From Prevotellaceae bacterium (GTDB taxonomy: Bacteria; Bacteroidota; Bacteroidia; Bacteroidales; Bacteroidaceae): a stretch of DNA of 9,030 nucleotides. The first letter of the stretch is position 1. Each line of letters begins with the position of its first letter. Location of the stretch: assembly GCA_030536165.1 (NCBI GenBank), contig JAUNQM010000082.1, positions 1 to 9,030 on the forward strand, read 5' to 3'. A program made the translations under genes and the position numbers. Below are positions 1 to 7,056 of the stretch, one piece after another. The notes beneath the pieces are model-generated. The model ran no database searches. It saw nothing but the letters and a program-made list of their open reading frames with translations, and was not told where the DNA came from.

Positions 1-28
1 TACAACTTACACTTTACAACTTACAATT
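1..28. repeat. Four tandem 7-bp units after the chrA-like gene
   Basis: Four head-to-tail heptamers are visible: tacaact, tacactt, tacaact, tacaatt. The array begins directly beyond the stop codon of the chromate transporter half and reaches the window edge, so it may continue to the left. On the minus strand the units read in the phase TTGTAAR. Almost the same four-unit array occurs at 4317-4344, also at the 3' end of a minus-strand gene, and related units are found at 5090-5162. It has no inverted symmetry and no T-run, so it is not an intrinsic terminator. Confidence 0.8.
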
Positions 29-30
29 AC

Positions 31-564
31 CTACTGCATCTTGCCGTAGAAGTAGCCTAACACTCCTGCTGCGATGATGATGAGCACGGGCGATATGCCG
101 AGGAAGGCTATCATAACACCTGTGAGTAGTGGTATCCAACAGTTGGCAAGGTTTATCTTTGCTGTCTTGGCAAGCGTGAATATTGGTATGGCTACGAGGG
201 CTGTTACTGCCGGACGTATGCCTTGAAAGATTGCATTGATGATGTGGTTGTCCTTGAACTGATGGAAGAACAAGGCGATGAGCAGAATGATAAGGAATGA
301 AGGAAGCGCTGTGCCGAGCATGGCAATCAATGCACATGGGAAACGCTTTATCTTGTAGCCTATCATTATGCTTATGTTGATGGCAAAGGCGCCTGGGCAA
401 CTTTGTGTTATTGCCATGAGGTCGATGAATTCTTCCTTGTTGAGCCAGTGGTTCTTTTCAACCACCTCTTGCTCTATCATAGGAATCATGGCGTAACCTC
501 CACCAAGAGTGAAAAGGCCTATCTTGAAGAATGTGGCAAAGGTCTTTAGCAATTGGCTATCCAT
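31..564 (-). CDS. chrA: Short-chain chromate (CHR family) transporter subunit
   Basis: This 177-residue inner-membrane protein belongs to the CHR (chromate ion transporter) family. The family signature GGGYAMIP is at residues 21-28, followed by an acidic/aromatic loop and SCPGAFAIN at 55-63, which corresponds to the conserved PG..N motif. Hydrophobic segments lie at about 10-30, 75-100, 115-135 and 142-172. Full-length ChrA proteins of about 400 residues are two such halves fused. Short-chain versions of about 180 residues are usually encoded as adjacent pairs and work together, so a partner gene probably lies just left of the window. The start at 562-564 lies inside the upstream PurL-like gene and the two frames overlap by 19 bp, which suggests translational coupling. 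Family assignment is confident. Actual export of chromate is inferred, because many CHR proteins have no tested substrate. Confidence 0.9.
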   Translation of the reverse strand: MDSQLLKTFATFFKIGLFTLGGGYAMIPMIEQEVVEKNHWLNKEEFIDLMAITQSCPGAFAINISIMIGYKIKRFPCALIAMLGTALPSFLIILLIALFFHQFKDNHIINAIFQGIRPAVTALVAIPIFTLAKTAKINLANCWIPLLTGVMIAFLGISPVLIIIAAGVLGYFYGKMQ

Positions 565-1751
565 GTCTTGGCATTAGCGAATAGTTCTATCCACGGCGAT
601 ACTTGGTCGTTGCGGTTCTCTGGATACCATCCCCATTGCTTTGGGAAGATGCTTTCGCATAATACTCCACGAAGAGACAAATGACGACCTTCGTATGTGC
701 TTTGTGCTGCAGTACCTTTGTCGTACATGAACGTGGCTACTCCCTCTGCATTGACCTTTGCTGAAGCATCGGTCCAGATTGCAAGTTTGCGACGTGAAAG
801 TGTAGTGAGCATCACGTTGTCGTTCTCCTCAATCTGCATTCCCTGGAATCGCATAGGAGCATTGTTAGCAGCATTCATAACTTGAATTGCGAGAGTTTTG
901 CCGCGCGACATAAATGCTTTGACCTTTTCTTCGTCAAGGTTGCTATATATAATAAGGTGCGCATTGTCCAAGCCGTTGCCATCGGAGTCGAGTTCTGTAA
1001 CTTCAAAACCTGCTGCTTCAAGTGCGAGGGTGATGCTTTCGTTCTTTTCTTGAACGGCTGCGACAAAGCTCGTCTTTGCTTCGCATGGCATGACGCCCTT
1101 GAATGTGTAGCCAAGAGAAAGCATCAGAGGTTCCTCACGGAAACCTTCACACCAATGCTTTCGAAGTGCATCGATGTCGTAGTCTTCAACAAAAGAGTTC
1201 TTCCTTATCGACATCCATCGGCTGTCACAAGGGTATCCGATCTTTGCAAAATACGTTTCCGACTCCTTCATCACTTTGAGGAACTTATCCTTATCCTTGC
1301 TTGCCACCTGAACTATCACGCCAGGGTTGGAGGCAAAGAGAATATCTTCCACGCGGTTATTTCCCATTTCCTTGAAGTTTATCTTCATGCCTCCAGTGGA
1401 GTTAGGGAAGTTCATTTCAAGCAAGGTTGTGATGATGCCACCTTTGCTTATCTCATGGAGCGACATGACGATGCCTTTGTCGATGAGTGTGTTGACACAT
1501 TCAACGGCGTCGTCATAGTATTCCTCATTGGCTATTTCAGCGTTTTGCGAGAGTTCGCTGAACGAGAAATCAATGTGATACAAGTCGGATTCAGCATCGA
1601 CCACAATAGCCGGCGACACCTGCGGAAACAGTTTGTTACCTACTGGAACTTGCATACGCCCGCAGCATTTGTGCGATGCGTAGTCGGCACGTACGTCAGG
1701 GTGCTGAAGGACTTTTTCTATCTGTGCGTCTATGTTCTTTATTTCAAGCAT
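546..1751 (-). CDS. PurL C-terminal-like protein with degenerate amidotransferase part
   Basis: This 401-residue protein resembles the C-terminal part of the large single-chain FGAM synthase (PurL) of Bacteroidales. Residues about 58-150 match the end of the second AIR-synthase-like half: YHIDFSF at 58-64, HEISKGG at 99-105 (HDIS[DA]GG in real PurL), TTLLEMNFPN at 108-117 and LFASNPGVIVQV at 138-149. Residues 226-401 match a shortened class I glutamine amidotransferase, with GRHL at 355-358 and the tail IFP.QWGWYP...SPWIELFANA. The amidotransferase appears dead. The nucleophile region (GVCNGCQ in PurL) reads AIQVMNAAN at 288-296, without cysteine. The PHxE catalytic segment near 361-366 reads GVLCES, without histidine or the paired glutamate. 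The N-terminal and first synthetase domains are absent. The frame is open for 401 codons and overlaps the chrA-like gene, arguing for a maintained gene rather than a fresh pseudogene. It should not be annotated as functional purL. Its role is unknown. Confidence 0.85.
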   Translation of the reverse strand: MLEIKNIDAQIEKVLQHPDVRADYASHKCCGRMQVPVGNKLFPQVSPAIVVDAESDLYHIDFSFSELSQNAEIANEEYYDDAVECVNTLIDKGIVMSLHEISKGGIITTLLEMNFPNSTGGMKINFKEMGNNRVEDILFASNPGVIVQVASKDKDKFLKVMKESETYFAKIGYPCDSRWMSIRKNSFVEDYDIDALRKHWCEGFREEPLMLSLGYTFKGVMPCEAKTSFVAAVQEKNESITLALEAAGFEVTELDSDGNGLDNAHLIIYSNLDEEKVKAFMSRGKTLAIQVMNAANNAPMRFQGMQIEENDNVMLTTLSRRKLAIWTDASAKVNAEGVATFMYDKGTAAQSTYEGRHLSLRGVLCESIFPKQWGWYPENRNDQVSPWIELFANAKTWIANC

Positions 1752-1761
1752 TTATTTAAGT

Positions 1762-1789
1762 TTTCGAGGGTTCGATATTTCGAGGGTTC
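1762..1789. repeat. Direct repeat tttcgagggttc between YfhO and PurL-like genes
   Basis: The 12-bp sequence tttcgagggttc occurs at 1762-1773 and again at 1778-1789, a 16-bp period. It fills most of the 51-bp gap between the YfhO stop and the PurL-like start. No promoter or terminator pattern is recognisable in this gap, which fits read-through transcription. Confidence 0.7.
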
Positions 1790-1802
1790 TCAATGGGTGT
1801 AT

Positions 1803-4304
1803 CTATGCCTTTTTTCTGCGTAAGAAACCTCTTACAAGAATGAATATAACACCCACTACAAGCAGTATGAGTGCTGTGTAGGCAATGGTTTCAGTATTGT
1901 CGATTGACTTAGGGAAGAACGAGAGTACGACCTCATGCTTGCCTGCCTCGATAGGCATAGCGCGGAGTACGTAGTTCACTCTGCCGAGTTCTACTTCCTT
2001 GCCATCGACCGTTGCCATCCATCCTGGATAGTATATTTCAGAGAATACAACGAGTCCGCCTGTAGAAGTATTGACATTGTACGTGAGTTTGTTTGGCTCG
2101 TATGCAGTCATTTCTATTGTTGAAGCGGTGTCAGCAGCCTGTACTTTTCCAAGCACTTGCTCAAACTTCTTGTCAGCAACAGCCACATGACGGAGGTCGG
2201 TTGTTGCGAGAGCGTCGAGTTCTTCATTTGCATTATCAACATACTTAATCTCATCAACAAACCATGCGCAACCGTAAGCGTGAGTGTTGAGTATCGGTGT
2301 GGTCTGTCCGCCTTGAAGTGGGAAGATGAAATATTTAGCATTGAGCATATTCAGTACAGGGAATATGCTGTCGCCATTTATTGCATCCATATTTCCACCC
2401 TTCTCAACAACAGCAGCCGAAGCAGCCTGCATCTCTGGTGCGATGTGTGCTTCGATAAGTTCTTGGTATCTGCGGAGCTTTGCTGCGTGGTAGCCTCCAA
2501 TACTCTTGTGATAGTATGAAGTTTCGTTTTCATTGAACGTGTTTGAAGCGAAGTTCAGCACGCGATAGTCAAGGCTCTTGTCCTGAAGAATCTGCATGTC
2601 AGTAGGAGTCTGTAGCTGCGGAGTATCACGCTCCATAGTGCTTACAAACATATCGTCGTTGAGGTATCTCTTATTGATTTGCCACATGTCAATGACACAA
2701 AGAATGATGATACCGATAACCGTATAAGTAGGTTTAAGTTTCTTTGCCTTGCAGAGCATAATCATTACAACACCTATAATAATAATGAAGAATGAGCGCC
2801 ATGCGTCGGCAGTTACCATAGCCTTGCGCATGTCGGTAAGATTGCTTATTATCGGTGAAAGTTGTTCTGCTGGTATTCCTTGAGTCAATGCTTGCATCTC
2901 AGAGTCAGAGATGAACTGCGAGAAGCACATTCCTGGTGCAACTGCAAACAGGAATGATGCACCGGCAGTAAGTGCGAGTGCAGTCCAAAGACCTATCTTC
3001 ACTCTTTTCTTCTGTTTCTTGCTGTCATCGCTTGGCCAAATCCATTCTTTCAATGCAAACATTGCAAGCAGAGGTATAGTGAACTCTGCCACAACGAGTA
3101 TCGATGCAACGGTTCGGAACTTTGCATACATCGGTACATAGTCGATGAAGAAGTCTGTAAAGCCCATGAAGTTCCTACCCCATGCAAGTAAGACGGAAAG
3201 TATTGTTGCTGCAAGTAATGTCCATTTCATTGGGCCGCGAACAATAAACAAACCTAATATAAATAGGAATAGAACAAAAGCTCCTACATAGACAGGTCCG
3301 CTTGTGCCAGGCTGATTGCCCCAGTATTGACCTATCTGCTGATACAGTTGATAATATGCAGGGTCGGCTTTTTCCATCGCAGTCTTGCTTTGTGAGAGTG
3401 GAACGCTTGCACCACCCTTTACGTTAGGCACAAGCAGAGTCCATGTCTCGCTTATGCCATAGCTCCATGCTGTGATGTAGTCGCGTTCAAGTCCGCTGCT
3501 TGTCTGATTTGCAGAGTCAGCCTTCTTCAGTTCACTCTTTCCACGCATTGTTTCCTTAGAGTATTCGTATGTGTGGTAGAGATTTGAAGCATTGATAGCG
3601 ATACCGAGCAATGCTCCTACGATACAGGCAGCAGTTGCCTTTGCAAAGTTTTTCCAAGTCTTTTTCTTTGCCGCGTCAATAAGGAATGCAATCCATATTG
3701 CCAGTATCACGGTGATAAAGTAGTATGACATCTGCACGTGGTTTGCCTTAATCTGCAAAGCCACGAACAATGCCGTTACAATCGTTCCCCACAGGTATTT
3801 ACCCCTGTAGGCAAACACGATTCCGGCTATTGTTGGCGGTATGTATGCCAAAGTCCACACCTTCCAGATATGTCCAGCCGCAATGATGATGAAGAAATAG
3901 CTCGAGAACGCCCATATTATTGAGCCTAATGCAGCCAGCGACTGACGGAAGTCGAAAGCGCGGAGAAGGATATAGAATCCAAGAAGTGAGATAAACACAT
4001 ACCATACGTATGTAGGCAGCCACAAGTGATAGATTCTCTCCACTGTGTTGAGCGTGTCGCTACTGTGGTAGGATGGAGCCGACTGGTATGTTGGCATGCC
4101 GCAGAAGATAGAGTTGGTCCAGCGAGTGCGTTCACCTGTCTTTGCCATGTACTGCTCCGACTCAACGCCTGCGCCTTTTCCTGCTGATGCGTCGTGCTGA
4201 TAGAGTATTCGTCCCTCTGTATCGGCAGGGAAGAAATATGCAAACGAGATTGCTACAAATGCTAATACTGCCAATATGTCTGGCAAACATTTCTTGAAAT
4301 TCAT
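1803..4304 (-). CDS. YfhO-family multi-pass membrane protein
   Basis: This large integral membrane protein of 833 residues has the architecture of the YfhO family (GT-C-like fold). It has an N-terminal membrane segment at about 8-25, then an extracytoplasmic loop carrying LYQHDAS at 34-40 and a WTNSIFCGMPTYQ stretch at 62-74, where the family has its conserved loop residues. A series of membrane segments follows between about 98 and 240 and again from about 340 to 530. A soluble, probably beta-rich domain covers about 545-800. The protein ends with one membrane helix and a basic RRKK tail (807-833). In Bacillus subtilis YfhO is linked to glycosylation of lipoteichoic acid. Bacteroidota lack that polymer, so the substrate here is unknown, and glycosylation of a lipid or surface polymer is only an inference. 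The start ATG at 4302-4304 follows a T/A-rich stretch without a clear Shine-Dalgarno site. Family is confident, function is not. Confidence 0.9.
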   Translation of the reverse strand: MNFKKCLPDILAVLAFVAISFAYFFPADTEGRILYQHDASAGKGAGVESEQYMAKTGERTRWTNSIFCGMPTYQSAPSYHSSDTLNTVERIYHLWLPTYVWYVFISLLGFYILLRAFDFRQSLAALGSIIWAFSSYFFIIIAAGHIWKVWTLAYIPPTIAGIVFAYRGKYLWGTIVTALFVALQIKANHVQMSYYFITVILAIWIAFLIDAAKKKTWKNFAKATAACIVGALLGIAINASNLYHTYEYSKETMRGKSELKKADSANQTSSGLERDYITAWSYGISETWTLLVPNVKGGASVPLSQSKTAMEKADPAYYQLYQQIGQYWGNQPGTSGPVYVGAFVLFLFILGLFIVRGPMKWTLLAATILSVLLAWGRNFMGFTDFFIDYVPMYAKFRTVASILVVAEFTIPLLAMFALKEWIWPSDDSKKQKKRVKIGLWTALALTAGASFLFAVAPGMCFSQFISDSEMQALTQGIPAEQLSPIISNLTDMRKAMVTADAWRSFFIIIIGVVMIMLCKAKKLKPTYTVIGIIILCVIDMWQINKRYLNDDMFVSTMERDTPQLQTPTDMQILQDKSLDYRVLNFASNTFNENETSYYHKSIGGYHAAKLRRYQELIEAHIAPEMQAASAAVVEKGGNMDAINGDSIFPVLNMLNAKYFIFPLQGGQTTPILNTHAYGCAWFVDEIKYVDNANEELDALATTDLRHVAVADKKFEQVLGKVQAADTASTIEMTAYEPNKLTYNVNTSTGGLVVFSEIYYPGWMATVDGKEVELGRVNYVLRAMPIEAGKHEVVLSFFPKSIDNTETIAYTALILLVVGVIFILVRGFLRRKKA

Positions 4305-4316
4305 ATATTTTTTATT

Positions 4317-4344
4317 TACAATTTACACTTTACAACTTACAATT
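4317..4344. repeat. Four tandem 7-bp units overlapping the nitroreductase 3' end
   Basis: Four heptamers are visible: tacaatt, tacactt, tacaact, tacaatt. They differ from the array at 1-28 only at single positions. The array overlaps the end of the nitroreductase gene: its last residues (N-C-K-L) and stop codon are read from repeat sequence. The other end approaches the YfhO start codon. It has no inverted symmetry of its own. Confidence 0.85.
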
Positions 4345-5079
4345 TAGAAATCCTTGCTGCTTGAGTGCTTTCAGCCAACCTTCACTCATCGCTTCATTGT
4401 CGCGCTTTGTATAACGAATGTCGGTGAATATCTGTGCCAGCGTTTCTTTGTTATTGATTCGGCAGAACTCTATGTTCTCCTCAAGTTTCTCCTTGTTATC
4501 GTAGTATTTATCAATGTCGTCACTTGAATAGTCGCGATACTCTTCGTTGTGCATAATAGCCTCAACTGGTAATCGGTCGCTGACTTTCGCATCCTCATCA
4601 GGCCATCCGAGTGTGATGGTAGCGACAGGTATTACAAGGCGTGGCAACTTGAGCGTGTCGATTATCATCTGCGGAAGATATACCGTTGTTCCGAGGAAAC
4701 AATATCCGAGTCCTTCTTCCTCGGCAAGGTTGCACAGCGTCTGCGTAAACAACAATGCGTCGGTGGCTGCATTCTGGAACGAGAGTATGTTGTCGTAGCC
4801 AGGCTCTGCCTTTCTCTCCTCGCACCAACGTGTCGTGCGGTTGAAATCGGCGCAGATAGTGAGCACAACGGGAGCCTGTGTCACCATAGGCTGATTGAAA
4901 TGTGCAGGTGCAAGACGTGCTTTCATCTCGCTGCTGCGAGTGACAACAACGCTATACAGTTGCAGGTTTCCCATCGTCTGCGTGTGCTGTGCCTCATCGA
5001 TAAGGCGAGTAAGCAAAGTATCGCTCACTTCCTTATCAGAGTATTTCCTTATGCTTCGTCGGGTATATTGACTTTTCAT
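4330..5079 (-). CDS. Nitroreductase-family FMN oxidoreductase (NfsA/FRP-like)
   Basis: This is a cytoplasmic flavin enzyme of the nitroreductase superfamily, predicted to bind FMN and use NAD(P)H. Numbered from the chosen start, RRSIRKYS at 6-13 is the typical phosphate-binding R(R)S.R.(F/Y) motif. AQHTQTMGNLQ at 30-40 corresponds to the FMN-contacting A..A.S..N.Q region. GLGYCFLGT lies at about 126-134 and IPVATITLGWPDE at about 150-162, followed by RLPVEAIMH, as in NfsA-type members. The frame is open up to 5124, but that would add 15 residues encoded by the intergenic repeat. The ATG at 5077-5079 puts the conserved RRSIRKY motif where the family has it, giving 249 residues, so it is preferred. 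The last residues (NCKL) come from the heptamer repeat, so the C-terminus has been reshaped by repeat insertion or expansion. The physiological substrate cannot be told from sequence. Confidence 0.87.
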   Translation of the reverse strand: MKSQYTRRSIRKYSDKEVSDTLLTRLIDEAQHTQTMGNLQLYSVVVTRSSEMKARLAPAHFNQPMVTQAPVVLTICADFNRTTRWCEERKAEPGYDNILSFQNAATDALLFTQTLCNLAEEEGLGYCFLGTTVYLPQMIIDTLKLPRLVIPVATITLGWPDEDAKVSDRLPVEAIMHNEEYRDYSSDDIDKYYDNKEKLEENIEFCRINNKETLAQIFTDIRYTKRDNEAMSEGWLKALKQQGFLNCKL

Positions 5080-5089
5080 TGTTTCTTCT

Positions 5090-5162
5090 GGGTTCTGGGT
5101 TATTGGTTGTGGGTTGTAGGTCACAATAAAAACCTATAACCTACAACCTATAACCCACAACC
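5090..5162. repeat. Converging heptamer arrays forming an inverted repeat
   Basis: The left arm has units gggttct, gggttat, tggttgt, gggttgt (5090-5117). The right arm has units acctata, acctaca, acctata, acccaca, acc (5132-5162), which are the same type of unit on the other strand. The arms can pair: ggttgtgggtt at 5105-5115 with 5152-5162, or ggttgtaggt with the rest of the right arm. In RNA read from the minus strand these are alternative stems between the typA stop and the nitroreductase start. No T-run follows, so a standard intrinsic terminator is not supported. Attenuation or RNA processing is possible but unproven. Confidence 0.75.
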
Positions 5163-5167
5163 GAAAT

Positions 5168-6970
5168 TTATTCTTTATTAGCACGCTTGCGTGCAAGATG
5201 GTCGAGCATTGTCTTTCTCATACGGATGCTCTTTGGAGTAACCTCAACAAGTTCGTCTTCCTTAATGTATTCCAAAGTCTCCTCGAGAGAAAGCACTGTC
5301 TTAGGCACGATGCGAGCCTTGTCGTCGCTACCGCTTGCACGTGTGTTTGTCAACTGCTTTGCCTTGCATACGTTTATCACAAGGTCATTTTCGTGAATAT
5401 GCTCACCAACAACCTGTCCTGCGTAAACATCCTCGCCTGGGTCGATGAAGAACTTGCCACGGTCTTGAAGTTTGTCTATCGAGTAAGCGTAGGCATTACC
5501 TGTCTCAAGCGAAATCATGCTACCGCTTGTGCGACGCTCAATGTCGCCCTTGTAAGGCTGATATTCCTTGAAGCGGTGAGCCATGATAGCCTCGCCTTGT
5601 GAGGCTGTGAGTATGTTGGTACGGAGTCCTATGATACCGCGTGAAGGCATGTCGAACTCAATGTTTACACGGTCGTCTTGTGTCTCCATCGATGTCATCT
5701 CGCCCTTGCGACGTGTTATCATATCTATCATCTTGCTTGAGAATTCCTCAGGCACATTGATGGTGAGGTCTTCAATAGGTTCACATTTCACGCCGTTTAT
5801 CTCTTTATAGATAACCTGCGGCTGACCTACCTGAAGTTCGTAGCCTTCACGGCGCATTGTCTCAATCAGCACAGAGAGATGAAGCACACCACGTCCGCTT
5901 ACAATCCATTTATCAGTTGATTCTGGGTATGGAGCAACCTTCAGCGCAAGGTTTTTCTCAAGTTCTTTCTGCAGACGATCATTGATGTGACGTGAAGTGA
6001 CAAACTTACCTTCGCGACCGAAGAAAGGAGAGTCGTTGATGGTGAATAGCATACTCATCGTTGGTTCGTCGATAGATATCGTTGGCATTGCCTCTGGCTG
6101 TTCAAAGTCGCAGATAGTATCGCCGATTTCAAAGTTTGACAAGCCGATTATAGCGCAGATATCACCACTCGACACAGCATCGGTGACAGTATGTCCCATG
6201 CCTTCGAATGTATGCAGTTCCTTAATCTTGGTCTTTTCCATAGTGCCGTCGCGGTGGCAGATTGTGATGTTCTGTCCTGAACGTAGAGTGCCACGGTGAA
6301 CGCGACCGACTGCTATACGGCCTGTATAAGTAGAGTAGTCGAGCGAAGTGATAAGCATCTGCGGTGTTCCTTCGAGATATTTCGGTGCAGGAATATGCTC
6401 TATGATTTGGTCGAGTAGATAAGTGATATTGTCGGTCGGATTGTTGAAGTCAGCACTCATCCATCCTTGCTTTGCCGAACCATATACAACAGGGAAGTCC
6501 AACTGTTCCTCTGTGGCATTGAGCGCAAACATAAGGTCGAACACCATTTCATATACTTCCTCAGGGCGGCAGTTAGGCTTATCCACCTTGTTTACCACAA
6601 CAATAGGCTTCAATCCTATCTGCAATGCTTTCTGCAGCACGAAACGAGTCTGCGGCATCGGACCTTCGAAGGCATCGACAAGTAGCAGACATCCGTCGGC
6701 CATATTGAGCACACGTTCCACCTCGCCACCAAAGTCGGAGTGTCCCGGAGTGTCTATGATGTTTATCTTTGTACCTTTATATTCTATTGAAACGTTCTTT
6801 GATAGAATCGTTATGCCACGCTCTCTTTCGAGGTCGTTGGCGTCAAGTACCTGACTGCTGTTGTTCTGACCCTCGCGAAACAGGTGTCCTGCGAGCATCA
6901 TCTTATCGACCAGGGTTGTCTTTCCGTGGTCAACGTGGGCAATAATTGCAATGTTTCTAATATCTTTCAT
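5168..6970 (-). CDS. typA: TypA/BipA ribosome-associated translational GTPase
   Basis: This 600-residue translation-factor GTPase (E. coli BipA has 607) binds the ribosome and supports 50S assembly and growth under stress or cold. All G motifs are visible: HVDHGKTT at 12-19 (P-loop), RGIT at 51-54 (switch I), DTPGH at 73-77, NKVD at 127-130 and GSAKQG at 164-169. After the G domain come a beta-barrel domain II (about 200-300), EF-G-like domains III and V (about 305-480), and the BipA-specific C-terminal domain, ending with RMRKTMLDHLARKRANKE. The protein is complete and ordinary. The ATG at 6968-6970 places the P-loop at the canonical distance. The gene sits 86 bp downstream of dacB. A weak -7-like TATAATTG occurs in that gap, but without a TTTG at the right distance, so an own promoter is uncertain. 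Confidence 0.98.
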   Translation of the reverse strand: MKDIRNIAIIAHVDHGKTTLVDKMMLAGHLFREGQNNSSQVLDANDLERERGITILSKNVSIEYKGTKINIIDTPGHSDFGGEVERVLNMADGCLLLVDAFEGPMPQTRFVLQKALQIGLKPIVVVNKVDKPNCRPEEVYEMVFDLMFALNATEEQLDFPVVYGSAKQGWMSADFNNPTDNITYLLDQIIEHIPAPKYLEGTPQMLITSLDYSTYTGRIAVGRVHRGTLRSGQNITICHRDGTMEKTKIKELHTFEGMGHTVTDAVSSGDICAIIGLSNFEIGDTICDFEQPEAMPTISIDEPTMSMLFTINDSPFFGREGKFVTSRHINDRLQKELEKNLALKVAPYPESTDKWIVSGRGVLHLSVLIETMRREGYELQVGQPQVIYKEINGVKCEPIEDLTINVPEEFSSKMIDMITRRKGEMTSMETQDDRVNIEFDMPSRGIIGLRTNILTASQGEAIMAHRFKEYQPYKGDIERRTSGSMISLETGNAYAYSIDKLQDRGKFFIDPGEDVYAGQVVGEHIHENDLVINVCKAKQLTNTRASGSDDKARIVPKTVLSLEETLEYIKEDELVEVTPKSIRMRKTMLDHLARKRANKE

Positions 6971-7008
6971 ATCTTTTTCGTGATTATGCGGCTAAGGCAA
7001 TTATAGTT

Positions 7009-7037
7009 ATTCTATACATTCTATATTCACTATATTT
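7009..7037. repeat. 9-bp tandem repeat upstream of typA
   Basis: Three consecutive 9-bp units, tctatacat, tctatattc and actatattt (7011-7037), lie in the 86-bp gap between dacB and typA. A similar TCTATNNNN period occurs at 8482-8508. The gap is A/T-rich and contains no convincing promoter or terminator. Confidence 0.5.
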
Positions 7038-7056
7038 GCTAGCCCACATCCTATAA

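Noticed and set aside
1..28. Heptamer arrays as replication-origin iterons
   Set aside because: Units are short, recur at several ordinary gene ends, and no replication initiator gene or DnaA-box cluster is seen.
882..1823. Long plus-strand reading frame of 313 codons opposite the PurL-like gene
   Set aside because: It is antisense to a frame with clear PurL similarity, is rich in Cys/Phe/Val without any domain, and has no promoter. It is a shadow of the minus-strand gene.
5080..5124. Longer nitroreductase start (15 extra residues)
   Set aside because: The extra codons lie in the heptamer repeat and read like low-complexity sequence. The RRSIRKY motif normally lies within the first ten or so residues of the family.
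6971..7056. Own promoter for typA
   Set aside because: TATAATTG resembles a -7 box with one mismatch, but no TTTG lies 19-21 bp upstream. Support is too weak to list.
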